Positions 8,449-17,202 of a stretch of DNA of 64,000 nucleotides are shown here, piece by piece. The stretch is from Serpens sp964410065. GTDB taxonomy: Bacteria > Pseudomonadota > Gammaproteobacteria > Pseudomonadales > Pseudomonadaceae. Location: assembly GCA_964410065.1 (NCBI GenBank), contig CAYPFO010000009.1, positions 1 through 64,000 of the forward strand. The letters are read 5' to 3'. The position numbers and the translations under genes were made by a program. The notes beneath the pieces were generated by a model. That model had not been told where the DNA came from. It did not search any database and saw only the letters and a program-made list of their open reading frames with translations. How positions within the stretch are numbered: position 1 is the first letter of the stretch; each line of letters begins with the position of its first letter.

Positions 8449-9039
8449 GTGAAACAACTCATCGATTTCATTCCACTGATCCTCTTCTTCATCGTCTACA
8501 AGCTCGACCCGCGCACTGTCGAGTTCGCCGGCCAGAGCTTTGAACTGGGCGGCATCTTCAGCGCCACCGGGGTGCTGATTGCCAGCTCAATCGTCGTCTA
8601 CGGTGTGATCCTGCTGGTGCAGCGCAAGCTGGAAAAAGGCCAATGGCTGACGTTGCTGGCCTGTCTGGTATTCGGTGGCATGACCATCGCCTTCAACAGC
8701 GAAACCTTCCTCAAGTGGAAGGCGCCGGTGGTCAACTGGCTGTTCGCCGCGGCCTTTGCCGGCAGTCACTTCATCGGCAAGCAACCGCTGATCCAACGCA
8801 TCATGGGCCATGCCATCAGCCTGCCCCAGCCCCTGTGGACGCGCCTGAACATCGCCTGGGTGATGTTCTTCCTGTTTTGCGGCGCCGCCAACCTGTTTGT
8901 CGCGTTTACCTTCCACGAGTTCTGGGTGGACTTCAAAGTGTTCGGCAGCCTTGGCATGACGCTGCTGTTCCTGATCGCCCAGGGTGTGTTTCTTGCACGC
9001 CACATGCATGATAGTGCTCCCGAAAACAACAAGGACTGA
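8449..9039 (+). CDS. yciB: Septation protein A / inner membrane protein YciB
   Basis: A 196-residue polytopic inner membrane protein of the YciB/IspA septation family, with about five hydrophobic segments starting at residues 4-18. The family characteristically begins MKQLIDFIPLILFF, as here. The start is GTG at 8449. It interacts with cell elongation and division proteins in enterobacteria. It is only two bases upstream of the yciI-like gene and forms an operon with it, as in other pseudomonads. Confidence 0.93.
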   Translation: MKQLIDFIPLILFFIVYKLDPRTVEFAGQSFELGGIFSATGVLIASSIVVYGVILLVQRKLEKGQWLTLLACLVFGGMTIAFNSETFLKWKAPVVNWLFAAAFAGSHFIGKQPLIQRIMGHAISLPQPLWTRLNIAWVMFFLFCGAANLFVAFTFHEFWVDFKVFGSLGMTLLFLIAQGVFLARHMHDSAPENNKD

Positions 9040-9041
9040 AT

Positions 9042-9341
9042 ATGCTCTACGCCATTATCGCCACCGATGTACCGGGCACCCTGCAACAGCGCCTGGCTGC
9101 CCGCCCTGCGCACCTGGCACGCTTGCAACAGCTCAAGGACGAAGGCCGCCTGATTCTGGCCGGTCCGCATCCGGCCATCGACAGCAGTACACCGGGTGAC
9201 GCGGGTTTCACCGGCAGCCTGGTGGTGGCCGAGTTCGAATCGCTCGGCGCCGCCAAAAGCTGGGCCGCTGCCGACCCCTACGTTGAGGCTGGCGTCTATG
9301 CCGGAGCGGAAGTGAAGCCGTTCAATAAGGTATTACCGTAA
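9042..9341 (+). CDS. YciI-family protein
   Basis: A 99-residue YciI-like protein with a dimeric alpha-beta barrel fold related to muconolactone isomerase. The N-terminal MLYAIIATD, the RPAHLARL stretch with its conserved histidine and the GPHPAID motif are typical. It has no established reaction. Start and stop nearly abut yciB, so translational coupling is likely; AAGGAC lies just upstream of the ATG. Confidence 0.9.
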   Translation: MLYAIIATDVPGTLQQRLAARPAHLARLQQLKDEGRLILAGPHPAIDSSTPGDAGFTGSLVVAEFESLGAAKSWAAADPYVEAGVYAGAEVKPFNKVLP

Positions 9342-9390
9342 CCGCCCGTCTTCCGCCGTACTTTTCTGAACAGCCACTGGATAGCCTGCA

Positions 9391-10071
9391 ATGAGCGAAC
9401 TGCTGCTGATCGACGACGATCAGGAACTCTGCGACCTGCTGGCTACCTGGCTGCGCCAGGAAGGTTTCGAGGTTTATGCCTGCCATGACGGGCAAAGCGC
9501 TCGCGTCGCCCTGGCTCAGCGCAACCCAGCTGCGGTGGTGCTGGACGTGATGCTCCCCGACGGCAGCGGCCTGGAATTGCTCAAGCAATTGCGCGTCAAT
9601 CATCCCGATCTGCCGGTAGTGATGCTCTCTGCCCGTGGCGAGCCGCTGGACCGCATCCTCGGCCTGGAGCTGGGCGCTGACGACTACCTGGCCAAACCCT
9701 GCGACCCGCGCGAACTGACCGCGCGCCTGCGCGCCGTGCTGCGTCGCACCGTCGCGCCAGCCATCACCAGCCAACTCGAGCTGGACGACCTGTGCTTCAG
9801 CCCCGCCCGCGGCGTGGTTATTTTGGGTGATCGTGAAGTCAGTCTGACCGTTTCCGAAGGTCGCCTGCTCGAAACGCTGCTCAAGCAGCCCGGCGAGCCG
9901 GTGGACAAGCAGGAGCTGGCGCAACTGGCGCTGGGCCGCAAGCTGACCCTGTATGACCGCAGCCTGGACATGCACATCAGCAACCTGCGCAAGAAGCTGG
10001 GCCCACACCCGGACGGCAGCCCACGTATCCTGGCGCTACGCAGCCGCGGCTATTACTACAGCCGCGGCTGA
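9391..10071 (+). CDS. cpxR: CpxR-like OmpR-family response regulator
   Basis: A 226-residue response regulator: receiver domain (residues 1-118, phosphoacceptor Asp52, acidic pocket at IDDD, conserved Lys in YLAKP) and an OmpR-type winged helix (about 130-226, ending GYYYSRG). It is followed by a Spy/CpxP-like periplasmic protein and a CpxA-like sensor kinase, the gene set of the Cpx envelope-stress system. The symbol rests on this arrangement and on a CpxR-type site before the cpxP-like gene. In P. aeruginosa the equivalent system is linked to efflux-pump expression. Confidence 0.88.
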   Translation: MSELLLIDDDQELCDLLATWLRQEGFEVYACHDGQSARVALAQRNPAAVVLDVMLPDGSGLELLKQLRVNHPDLPVVMLSARGEPLDRILGLELGADDYLAKPCDPRELTARLRAVLRRTVAPAITSQLELDDLCFSPARGVVILGDREVSLTVSEGRLLETLLKQPGEPVDKQELAQLALGRKLTLYDRSLDMHISNLRKKLGPHPDGSPRILALRSRGYYYSRG

Positions 10072-10142
10072 CAGAGTTAATTCGACTCCACGCGCCGCTT
10101 CGCGGAAGTCTTCGCGGAAGTGCTCAGCCCGGCTTCGCACCC

Positions 10143-10158
10143 TTTACGTTGCCTTTAC
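10143..10158 (-). promoter_or_regulatory. Candidate CpxR box upstream of cpxP-like gene
   Basis: Two TTTAC pentamers separated by six bases read on the minus strand as GTAAA-N6-GTAAA, close to the enterobacterial CpxR consensus GTAAA-N5-GTAAA. The site ends 82 bases before the ATG of the cpxP-like gene. Activation of cpxP by CpxR is the hallmark of the pathway. A possible -10 (TAAACT, 10191-10196) lies downstream. Confidence 0.65.
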
Positions 10159-10240
10159 CCTCGCCTGACCGCGCCTGACTTTCAGCTCCCTAAACTGGCC
10201 ACATCCGGAACACGCCGGGAATCGAAACGAGGAAGTAATC

Positions 10241-10672
10241 ATGCGCAAGACTCTGACCGCCCTGCTGATCGCCGCCGTTCTGCCCTCCGTAGCCATGGCC
10301 ATGCCCAGTCATGAACCGCAACAGGGTTCGAAACATGGCCAGCATCATCGTCACCATGGCGCCAAAGCCTTTCATGACCTTGATCTGAGCAAGGAGCAGC
10401 GCCGCGAGATCGGCAAGGTCATGGGCGAGCAGATGAAGCAACGCCATGACATCCATCAGCGCTACCTGGACAAGCTGCCGGCCGCCGAGAAACAGGCCAT
10501 GCAGAAGGACCTCAAGGCTAACCATGACAAGAGCCAAAAGGATATCCGCGCCCAGCTGACGCCCGAGCAACTCAAGCGCTTCGAAGAGCGCCAAAAGAAC
10601 ATGCAAGAACGCCGTGCCGAACGCGCCGAGTTCAAGGCCTGGAAGGACGCCAAGGATCAAAAGGCCCAATAA
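10241..10672 (+). CDS. Spy/CpxP-family periplasmic protein
   Basis: A 143-residue protein with a signal peptide (positively charged MRK, hydrophobic core, AMA cleavage site near residue 21), then a His-rich stretch and a highly charged helical body. The LDLSKEQRREIGKV and LTPEQLKRFEERQ segments match the two LTxxQ-type motifs of Spy/CpxP chaperones. Such proteins hold misfolded periplasmic proteins and damp the CpxA sensor. The His cluster near the mature N-terminus suggests metal binding. It lies between the regulator and kinase genes, preceded by a CpxR-like box. Confidence 0.85.
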   Translation: MRKTLTALLIAAVLPSVAMAMPSHEPQQGSKHGQHHRHHGAKAFHDLDLSKEQRREIGKVMGEQMKQRHDIHQRYLDKLPAAEKQAMQKDLKANHDKSQKDIRAQLTPEQLKRFEERQKNMQERRAERAEFKAWKDAKDQKAQ

Positions 10673-10697
10673 TCATCATCCAAACGTTGTCATCCGC

Positions 10698-10722
10698 ACC
10701 CGCCAGGTTCCGCCTGGCGGGT
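10698..10722 (+). other. Intercistronic hairpin between cpxP-like and cpxA-like genes
   Basis: A perfect ten-base-pair stem (ACCCGCCAGG and complement) with a five-base loop and no T-run. It could protect the abundant cpxP-type message from decay or attenuate read-through into the kinase gene. Function is inferred. Confidence 0.6.
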
Positions 10723-10746
10723 GTTGCCGCTTGAGGAGAAAGTAGC

Positions 10747-12090
10747 GTGCGCTCACTGTTCTGGCGTGTGTTTGCCAGCTTCTGGCTGGCCATTGCCCTG
10801 GTTGCCGGGCTGTCCCTGTTGCTCAGCCGCACGCTGGATCAGGATGCCTGGGTGCTCAGCCGTCATCCCGTGATCAAGAATCTGGCAGCCGACTGGACCC
10901 AACACTACGAATCCCGTGGACCTGTCGCCGCCCAGCGCTACCTCGAACACCTACGCCAGCAGCAGCGCATTGATGTTCAGGTGTTTGGCGAGAACGGCGA
11001 GCCGTTGATTGAAGGAACCTTTCCGCGTCGCGCCGCCGCGCTCGAGGAGCGCCACAGCAAACGCGAACGCCACCTGCCCTGGCGACGCCTGACCAGCGAG
11101 TACATCAGTCCCGAAAGTGGTGAGACGTTTCTGTTCCTCTACCGCATCCCGCGCACGGAAGTGGCGGCCTGGCACCGCGAGAGTCTGTTCGGGCCACTCA
11201 GCGCCTTGAGCATCGCCCTGGTAGTCCTGACCCTGTTCAGCGTGCTGCTCACCCTGTCGATCACCCGCCCGCTCAACCGCTTGCGCGGCGCCGTGCACGA
11301 CCTCGGCCAGACGGCGTATCAGCAAAATAGCCTGGCGCAGCTGGCCGACCGGCATGACGAGTTCGGCGTATTGGCACGCGATTTCAACCGCATGGGCGAA
11401 CGTCTGCAAGGCCTGATCGGCAGTCAGCGCCAGTTGCTGCGTGACGTTTCCCACGAGCTGCGCTCACCCTTGGCGCGCTTGCGGATTGCTATCGCCCTGT
11501 CCGAACGGGCTAATGCAGCTGAACGGGAAAAACTGTGGCCACGCCTGACTCAGGAGTGCGACCGTCTGGAAGCGCTGATCAGTGAAATCCTCGCCCTGGC
11601 GCGCCTCGATGCCGAACCTGGCGCCACCCATTCAATCGATCTGAGTGCGTTAATTGGCAAGCTGCGTGAAGATGCGCGTCTCGCGGCACCCGAGCAGGAG
11701 ATTCGCGTCGAAGTGCCCGGCAACCTGCGTTTGCAAGGCTGGCCGGACCTGCTGGAGCGAGCCCTGGACAACTTGCTGCGCAATGCCCTGCGCTTCAACC
11801 CTCCCGGCCAGCCCATCGAGATCAGCGCCGAGCGCCGCGAGCAACGTGTGCGGGTGAGCGTGCGTGATCACGGCCCCGGGGTATCGCCTGAGCATCTGGC
11901 CCAACTGGGTGAGCCGTTTTACCGAGCGCCTGGACAAACCGCAGCAGGCTACGGCCTGGGCCTGGCCATCGCCCGCCGCACCGCCGAACGCCATGGCGGC
12001 ACATTGCACCTGTCCAATCATCCCGACGGCGGCTTTGTCGCCACGTTGGATGTGCCGGATACGCAGCCGGGAGAAGTTAACTGGGCCTAA
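10747..12090 (+). CDS. cpxA: CpxA-like sensor histidine kinase
   Basis: A 447-residue membrane histidine kinase. A first transmembrane segment lies at residues 8-27, a periplasmic loop follows, and a second segment is at about 153-176. Then come a HAMP linker, a DHp domain with phosphoacceptor His236 in VSHELRSPL, and an HATPase domain with N box (DNLLRNALRFNPP), G1 (DHGPGVSP) and G2 (YGLGLAIA). The start is GTG at 10747 with GAGGAG upstream. It is the likely partner of the regulator at 9391 and is inhibited in the Cpx model by the intervening periplasmic protein. Confidence 0.88.
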   Translation: MRSLFWRVFASFWLAIALVAGLSLLLSRTLDQDAWVLSRHPVIKNLAADWTQHYESRGPVAAQRYLEHLRQQQRIDVQVFGENGEPLIEGTFPRRAAALEERHSKRERHLPWRRLTSEYISPESGETFLFLYRIPRTEVAAWHRESLFGPLSALSIALVVLTLFSVLLTLSITRPLNRLRGAVHDLGQTAYQQNSLAQLADRHDEFGVLARDFNRMGERLQGLIGSQRQLLRDVSHELRSPLARLRIAIALSERANAAEREKLWPRLTQECDRLEALISEILALARLDAEPGATHSIDLSALIGKLREDARLAAPEQEIRVEVPGNLRLQGWPDLLERALDNLLRNALRFNPPGQPIEISAERREQRVRVSVRDHGPGVSPEHLAQLGEPFYRAPGQTAAGYGLGLAIARRTAERHGGTLHLSNHPDGGFVATLDVPDTQPGEVNWA

Positions 12091-12096
12091 AAGTTT

Positions 12097-12128
12097 CTTG
12101 CTGGCTCCGCTCGTCGAGCGCCAGCAAG
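12097..12128. repeat. REP-like palindrome
   Basis: CTTGCTGGC and its complement form a nine-base stem with an inner GCTC/GAGC pairing, followed by GCGGGCTCCTACC. This resembles the REP elements common in Pseudomonas intergenic DNA. It lies between the convergent kinase and DUF2937 genes and may serve as a terminator. Confidence 0.6.
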
Positions 12129-12159
12129 CGGGCTCCTACCAAATAAGGCGCCGCTGTAC

Positions 12160-12672
12160 TCAGCGATATACGCCACGCCGGCGTTTGCCCAGGAGCAGCG
12201 AACCAAGCATGACCAAGATGCTTTCCACCACCAGGGCCAGCAGCAAGGCGCAGGACAACCCCCAGGCGATTGCTGCCGGGTCGAGCATGATCTGGTAACG
12301 GAATGCAGCCAAGGTCTCGGCCCGCAGCTTCGGGTCGGCTGCGCTGACGACATGCCAGGCGCGTGCATACCAGGTGCCTTGCATGGCCTGCCATTCACGC
12401 TCCAGCAAGGCCGCCCGCCTGACCAGGTAACTGACACTGGCCGCATCACTGCGCATCACCGGATCGTCGCTGGTGCGGTAATGGGCGACCAGTCGGTCGA
12501 GATCGCCGGCAAAGAAGCGCCGGGCGGTTTCGCTAAATCCCGAAAGACTTTCGGCGGACTCCAGGCGATGCGCTTCCACCCGCTGGGCATAGGCATCGAT
12601 GAAGGCCGGCACCTGCACACCCGCCAGCAAGCCAAAGGCAAACAACACTAACCGCAGATAGCTTCGCAGCAT
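12160..12672 (-). CDS. DUF2937 family membrane protein
   Basis: A 170-residue protein with hydrophobic segments at residues 5-25 and about 135-160 enclosing a charged, presumably periplasmic, region. Composition and length fit the DUF2937 family, which has no known function. It lies nine bases downstream of the amidotransferase gene on the same strand, so the two probably share a transcript, and it converges with cpxA. Confidence 0.8.
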   Translation of the reverse strand: MLRSYLRLVLFAFGLLAGVQVPAFIDAYAQRVEAHRLESAESLSGFSETARRFFAGDLDRLVAHYRTSDDPVMRSDAASVSYLVRRAALLEREWQAMQGTWYARAWHVVSAADPKLRAETLAAFRYQIMLDPAAIAWGLSCALLLALVVESILVMLGSLLLGKRRRGVYR

Positions 12673-12681
12673 GCAGAGGCC

Positions 12682-13455
12682 CTATGCCTTGCCGTCGGCG
12701 ATGCGTTCGCCACAGCGCCACAGCGTCCAGTCGCCGGGCTGGTGCTGAATCCATTTTTCGTTGTCCGTCAGGGCTTCGGTGGTCAGCACAGTCACCACAT
12801 CGTCCGGCGTGGTTTCCGCCTGGAAGTCCACGGTCAGGTCGGCATCCTTGAGGCGTGCCGGGCCGAAAGGCGCGCGGCGAGTGATTTCCACCAGTTTGGT
12901 CGAGCAGAAACTGAACAACCAGTCGCCATCGCTGAGCAAACAGTTGAACACGCCCTTGTCACGGTATTCAGCGCAGGCGCTGACCAGCACCGGTAGCAGC
13001 ACCTGTACGGCTACCGGCTCGGGAAAGGCACGGCGCACGCGATTGAGCAGATCGCAAAATGCGGCTTCACTGTCGGTGTCGCCGACCGGGGAATACAGGC
13101 CAGGCTCGGGCGCAAAATCTGCCAATTGGCCATTATGGGCGAAACACCAATTGCGCCCCCACAGCTCGCGGGAAAACGGGTGCGTATTGGCCAGGCTGAC
13201 CTGGCCGACGTTAGCCTGGCGAATATGGCCGATCACCACCTCGCTCTTGATCGGATAACGCTGCACCAGGCGCGCCACCTCGGAATCAATGCTGGCGGTC
13301 GGGTCCTGGAACAGGCGCAGTCCGCGCCCCTCGTAAAAACCTATACCCCAGCCATCGCGATGCGGCCCGGTCCCCCCGCCACGCTGCATCAACCCGGTGA
13401 AGCTGAACACAATATCGGTGGGCACATTGGCACTCATGCCGAGCAATTCACACAC
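12682..13455 (-). CDS. Class II glutamine amidotransferase (YafJ-like)
   Basis: A 257-residue stand-alone Ntn-type glutaminase domain. Cys2 (MCELLGMSANVP) is the expected nucleophile after Met removal. The HRDGWGIGF and FAHNGQL motifs and GDTDSEAAF are the typical active-site and glutamine-binding elements. It resembles E. coli YafJ, whose physiological acceptor is not known. No synthetase partner is adjacent. Confidence 0.88.
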   Translation of the reverse strand: MCELLGMSANVPTDIVFSFTGLMQRGGGTGPHRDGWGIGFYEGRGLRLFQDPTASIDSEVARLVQRYPIKSEVVIGHIRQANVGQVSLANTHPFSRELWGRNWCFAHNGQLADFAPEPGLYSPVGDTDSEAAFCDLLNRVRRAFPEPVAVQVLLPVLVSACAEYRDKGVFNCLLSDGDWLFSFCSTKLVEITRRAPFGPARLKDADLTVDFQAETTPDDVVTVLTTEALTDNEKWIQHQPGDWTLWRCGERIADGKA

Positions 13456-13479
13456 AGACGTCCCCTCTTTCGCACAGCC

Positions 13480-13938
13480 TTACAGGCGTGGCTCGATTCG
13501 CGCCGGCCGCAGCCGCTCTTGTTCGAGAATCTCGCGCAGGGTGGGCTCCGGGTGCGTGGAGTCAGGCGCACGCGCATCAGGGGCAGCCGTAGCGCGGCGC
13601 TTCTGCCACCAACGTTCCACTATCCAGCGCAGGGCGACAAAGACCAGGTACACGACGAAGGCGATCAGTCCATACATGGACACGTCAGCCGTTGCACGCC
13701 AGACACTGTCACCGACCTTGAACAGGATATCCAGGGCCGCGATGGCAATCGCTGGCGCGAGCATGTCTCGGGCTGGATCAACCAGGGTTGGTGTGAACAG
13801 CAGGATCGCGACCGCCAACCACAGCGGCTCGCGCAGCCAACGCCACATCCAGCGGGTGATCCGCACCCACACCAGCAGTAAACCCAGCGCGGCAATCGCG
13901 TAGATCGCCCACGCGAGCAGGTAGTCGTTCTCAAACAT
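13480..13938 (-). CDS. Conserved membrane protein of unknown function
   Basis: A 152-residue protein with three hydrophobic segments (about residues 8-25, 36-68 and 83-105) and a charged, proline-rich cytoplasmic-type tail. I recognise it as a protein conserved in pseudomonads but know no function. The ATG at 13938 is chosen because homologues begin MFEND and because upstream codons would run into the divergent promoter of the oligopeptidase gene. The gap to the amidotransferase gene is 24 bases. Confidence 0.75.
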   Translation of the reverse strand: MFENDYLLAWAIYAIAALGLLLVWVRITRWMWRWLREPLWLAVAILLFTPTLVDPARDMLAPAIAIAALDILFKVGDSVWRATADVSMYGLIAFVVYLVFVALRWIVERWWQKRRATAAPDARAPDSTHPEPTLREILEQERLRPARIEPRL

Positions 13939-14034
13939 TGATCTTTGGCCCGTGGAATGGGGGCGCTTATGATAACGGCTTTTCCGCGCCCCGGCTTCCC
14001 GTTGCGCGGCCATTCGCCACATGAGATTTCGCGC

Positions 14035-16077
14035 ATGAGCCAAGCCCCCATCGCCCGCATTGACGCTGCCAGCGCCGACCCCTACCAATGGCTGGAGCAC
14101 CGCGACAGCGACGAGGTACTCGCCTATCTGCAGGCTGAAAATGCCTACACCGAAGCCAGCCTGGCGGAACAGGTCACGCTGCGCGAAACCTTGTTCGAGG
14201 AAATCAAGGGGCGTATCCGCGAGACTGACCTGTCATTGCCGGCGCCCTGGGGCCCGTGGCTGTATTACCAACGCACCACGGCAGGCGACGAATACGCGCG
14301 CCACTACCGCTGCCCGCGCCCCACCGACAATTCGCTGACGCTCGATCCTCAGAACGAACAGTTGCTGCTCGATCCCAACGAGTTGGCGCAAGGCGGCTTC
14401 TTGTCCCTCGGCGCATTCAGTATCAGCCCGGATCACCGCCTGCTGGGTTACAGCCTGGACACCAGCGGCGATGAGATCTATCGCCTGTTCGTCAAAGATC
14501 TCACCAGCGGTGCAGTGCGCGAGCTGCCCTTCGAGGACTGCGATGGCAGCATGACCTGGGCCAACGACAGCCAGACGCTGTTCTTCGGTGAACTGGACGA
14601 CACCCATCGCCCCCACAAGCTGTACCGCTACCGCCTGGACGAAAGCGAGCCCCAACTGGTGTTCAATGAGCCGGACGGCCGTTTCTTCGTGCATTGCTAC
14701 CGATCCAGCTCAGAGCGGCAGTTGATCCTGGCCAGCGCCAGCAAGACCACCAGCGAAGCCTGGGTGCTGGATGCCAGCCAGCCCCATGATGCGTTCATTT
14801 GCATGGCGCCTCGCGAAGAAGACCATGAATATGACGTCGACCACGGCTTGCTCGATGGTCAATGGAGCTGGCTGATCCGCAGCAACCAGACCGGCATCAA
14901 CTTCGCCCTGTACCGCGCGGCGCAAGACACACCCTGCCGCGCGCACTGGCAGGAACTGCGCGCCCACGATCCCGAGTGCATGCTCGAAGGCATCGACCTC
15001 AACGCCGACGGCTACGTGTTAAGTCTGCGCGAAGGCGGCCTGCCGATTCTGCAGGTGCATCCGCAGGGCGCGGCGCCGTATCGCCTGGAGCTGCCGGACG
15101 CCGCCTACAGCTTGCACGTGCAGGACACCCTGGAATTCAACAGCCCGGTGATCCGCCTGCGCTACGAGGCACTCAACCGACCCGCTCAAGTGCGTCAACT
15201 GGAGCCGGTCAGCGGCCGGCAGCAGGTTCTCAAAGAAACCCCGGTGGAAGGCCCGTTCGATGCCGATGCCTATGAAAGTCGCCGCGTGTGGGCCACGGCT
15301 GAGGACGGCACGCGTATCCCCATCAGCCTGGTGGCGCGCCGCGAGGTGCTGGCGAGCGGTCAGCCCGCCCTACTCTACCTGTACGGTTACGGTGCCTATG
15401 GCGAGAGCCTCGACCCCTGGTTCTCCCATGCCCGCCTGTCGCTGCTGGAGCGTGGTTTCGTCTTCGCCATTGCCCACGTGCGCGGCGGCGGCGAGCTGGG
15501 CGAAGCCTGGTACCGGGCCGGCAAACTGGCACACAAGGCCAACACCTTTGGCGACTTCATTGCCGCCGCCGAGCAGCTGATTCTCGACGGCTATACCTCG
15601 CCAGCCCGCATGGCGATCAGTGGCGGCAGCGCGGGCGGACTGTTGATGGGCGCGGTACTCAATCAGCGTCCGGAGCTGTTCGCTGCGGCCATTGCCGAGG
15701 TGCCTTTCGTCGATGTGCTGAACACCATGCTCAACCCCGACCTGCCATTGACGGTCACCGAGTACGACGAATGGGGCAATCCTAACGAGCCCGAGTCCTA
15801 TGCACGAATCAAGGCGTATGCCCCGTATGAGAACGTGCGTGCCCAGGATTACCCGGCGCTGCTGGCCGTGGCCGGCTACCACGACAGTCGTGTGCAGTAT
15901 TGGGAGGCGGCCAAATGGGTCGCCAAACTGCGCGCCACCAAGACCGACAGCAATCTGCTGCTGCTCAAGACCGACATGGGGGCGGGACATGGCGGCATGA
16001 GCGGCCGCTACCAGGCCTTGCGCGACGTGGCCCTGGAATACGCCTTCCTGTTCAAAGTGCTGGGCGTTGAGGGCTGA
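14035..16077 (+). CDS. ptrB: Oligopeptidase B (S9A serine peptidase)
   Basis: A 680-residue prolyl-oligopeptidase-family enzyme: N-terminal beta-propeller (about residues 60-400) and C-terminal alpha/beta hydrolase. The catalytic triad is Ser532 in GGSAGG, Asp617 in GYHDSRV and His652 in GAGHGGMSG. Oligopeptidase B cuts short peptides after Arg or Lys in the cytoplasm; no signal peptide is seen. The ATG at 14035 is preferred over an in-frame extension to 13945 because family members begin close to the DPYQWLE motif. A plausible -10 (TATGAT) lies at 13968-13973. Confidence 0.92.
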   Translation: MSQAPIARIDAASADPYQWLEHRDSDEVLAYLQAENAYTEASLAEQVTLRETLFEEIKGRIRETDLSLPAPWGPWLYYQRTTAGDEYARHYRCPRPTDNSLTLDPQNEQLLLDPNELAQGGFLSLGAFSISPDHRLLGYSLDTSGDEIYRLFVKDLTSGAVRELPFEDCDGSMTWANDSQTLFFGELDDTHRPHKLYRYRLDESEPQLVFNEPDGRFFVHCYRSSSERQLILASASKTTSEAWVLDASQPHDAFICMAPREEDHEYDVDHGLLDGQWSWLIRSNQTGINFALYRAAQDTPCRAHWQELRAHDPECMLEGIDLNADGYVLSLREGGLPILQVHPQGAAPYRLELPDAAYSLHVQDTLEFNSPVIRLRYEALNRPAQVRQLEPVSGRQQVLKETPVEGPFDADAYESRRVWATAEDGTRIPISLVARREVLASGQPALLYLYGYGAYGESLDPWFSHARLSLLERGFVFAIAHVRGGGELGEAWYRAGKLAHKANTFGDFIAAAEQLILDGYTSPARMAISGGSAGGLLMGAVLNQRPELFAAAIAEVPFVDVLNTMLNPDLPLTVTEYDEWGNPNEPESYARIKAYAPYENVRAQDYPALLAVAGYHDSRVQYWEAAKWVAKLRATKTDSNLLLLKTDMGAGHGGMSGRYQALRDVALEYAFLFKVLGVEG

Positions 16078-16110
16078 AAAACCAGCCTTCCAATGCATGT
16101 CGAGTTTCAC

Positions 16111-16147
16111 ACCTCGGCGCTTGGCCACCGCTGCCAAGCGCTGAGGT
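16111..16147. terminator. Hairpin between ptrB and yihY (convergent)
   Basis: A 15-base arm (16111-16125) pairs with 16133-16147 apart from one internal mismatch, around a seven-base loop. There is no clear T-run. The position between convergent genes suggests a terminator for one or both. Confidence 0.6.
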
Positions 16148-16152
16148 CGCGG

Positions 16153-17022
16153 CTAGGCCACCTTCTCACCGGGGTTCTTGCCTTGCGGGTCGTGGTGTTC
16201 GATCACTGCATTGAGCTCGGCACCAAACAGCAGTACGGCGGCTGAAATGTAGAAATACATCAGCATGATAATGATCGCGCCGATGCTGCCGTAGGTCGCG
16301 TTGTAGTCGGCAAAGTTTTGCACATAGACACCGAAGCCCAGCGAGGCGGCGATCCACACCAGCACCGCGACAAGCGACCCCGGGGTTATGAAGCGAAACT
16401 CCTGCTTCACATCCGGTGTGACGTAATAGATCACTGCCACCGCCACAATCAACAACAGGATCGCCACCGGCCAGCGCAACCAGGCCCAGAGGACGACCAG
16501 ATACTCTTCGATCCCCACAAGTCCGGCCAACCGCCCCATCAGTGTGGGGCCTACCACCATCAGCGCGGCTGCCGACAGCAGCATTAAGGCGATGCCCAGG
16601 GTATAAAACGTGGATAACGGGTACAGCTTCCACATGGGCCGGCCTTCCGGGACGTCATAGGCGCGGTTCATCGCCACCATCATCGAACGCACCCCAGCCG
16701 AGGCCGTCCAAAGAGCGATCAGGATGGCGAATGAAAACAAACCGGCCTTCTGTGACTGGAACTGCACGATGACCTTATCCACCTGCTCCATCGCCTGCCC
16801 TGGCAGCAGCAGGGCCGCCTGCTCGCGCAGCCAGTCAAAGAATGGCTGCAGATCGAAAAAACTGATCAGCGCCACCAAAAAAAGCAGGAATGGAAACAGC
16901 GAGAACAGCGCCTGAAACGACAAGGCTGCCGCATAGGTCGGCATCTCATCCTCACTGAATTCCTTTATTGCGCATTTGAACAGTTGGACTATGCCCATCC
17001 CGCGCAGATCCAATGCGAACAT
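16153..17022 (-). CDS. YihY/virulence factor BrkB family membrane protein
   Basis: A 289-residue inner membrane protein with six predicted hydrophobic segments. The N-terminal AAALSFQALFSLFPFLLF and the C-terminal YGSIGAIIIMLMYFYISA stretches are the YihY/BrkB signatures. Members were once called ribonuclease BN in error; their function is not known. The ATG at 17022 fits family length; an upstream in-frame extension to 17130 has no ribosome binding site or conservation. Confidence 0.9.
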   Translation of the reverse strand: MFALDLRGMGIVQLFKCAIKEFSEDEMPTYAAALSFQALFSLFPFLLFLVALISFFDLQPFFDWLREQAALLLPGQAMEQVDKVIVQFQSQKAGLFSFAILIALWTASAGVRSMMVAMNRAYDVPEGRPMWKLYPLSTFYTLGIALMLLSAAALMVVGPTLMGRLAGLVGIEEYLVVLWAWLRWPVAILLLIVAVAVIYYVTPDVKQEFRFITPGSLVAVLVWIAASLGFGVYVQNFADYNATYGSIGAIIIMLMYFYISAAVLLFGAELNAVIEHHDPQGKNPGEKVA

Positions 17023-17202
17023 GCTCGTTCCCTTCTGCCAAACCAGTCGCAGGGTAGACGGCCGGACCCCGGTGAAGTTTCCCGCAGCCGAGAGGCGGCG
17101 ATTTCGCCTCATTCCGCATAAGGGCTGCATCCTGTCGTTAATCTCGAACGCCTATCAGCGCTCGCAGTCAGTTGAAAGTAGCCAACCCGCTGGAGACTCC
17201 CG

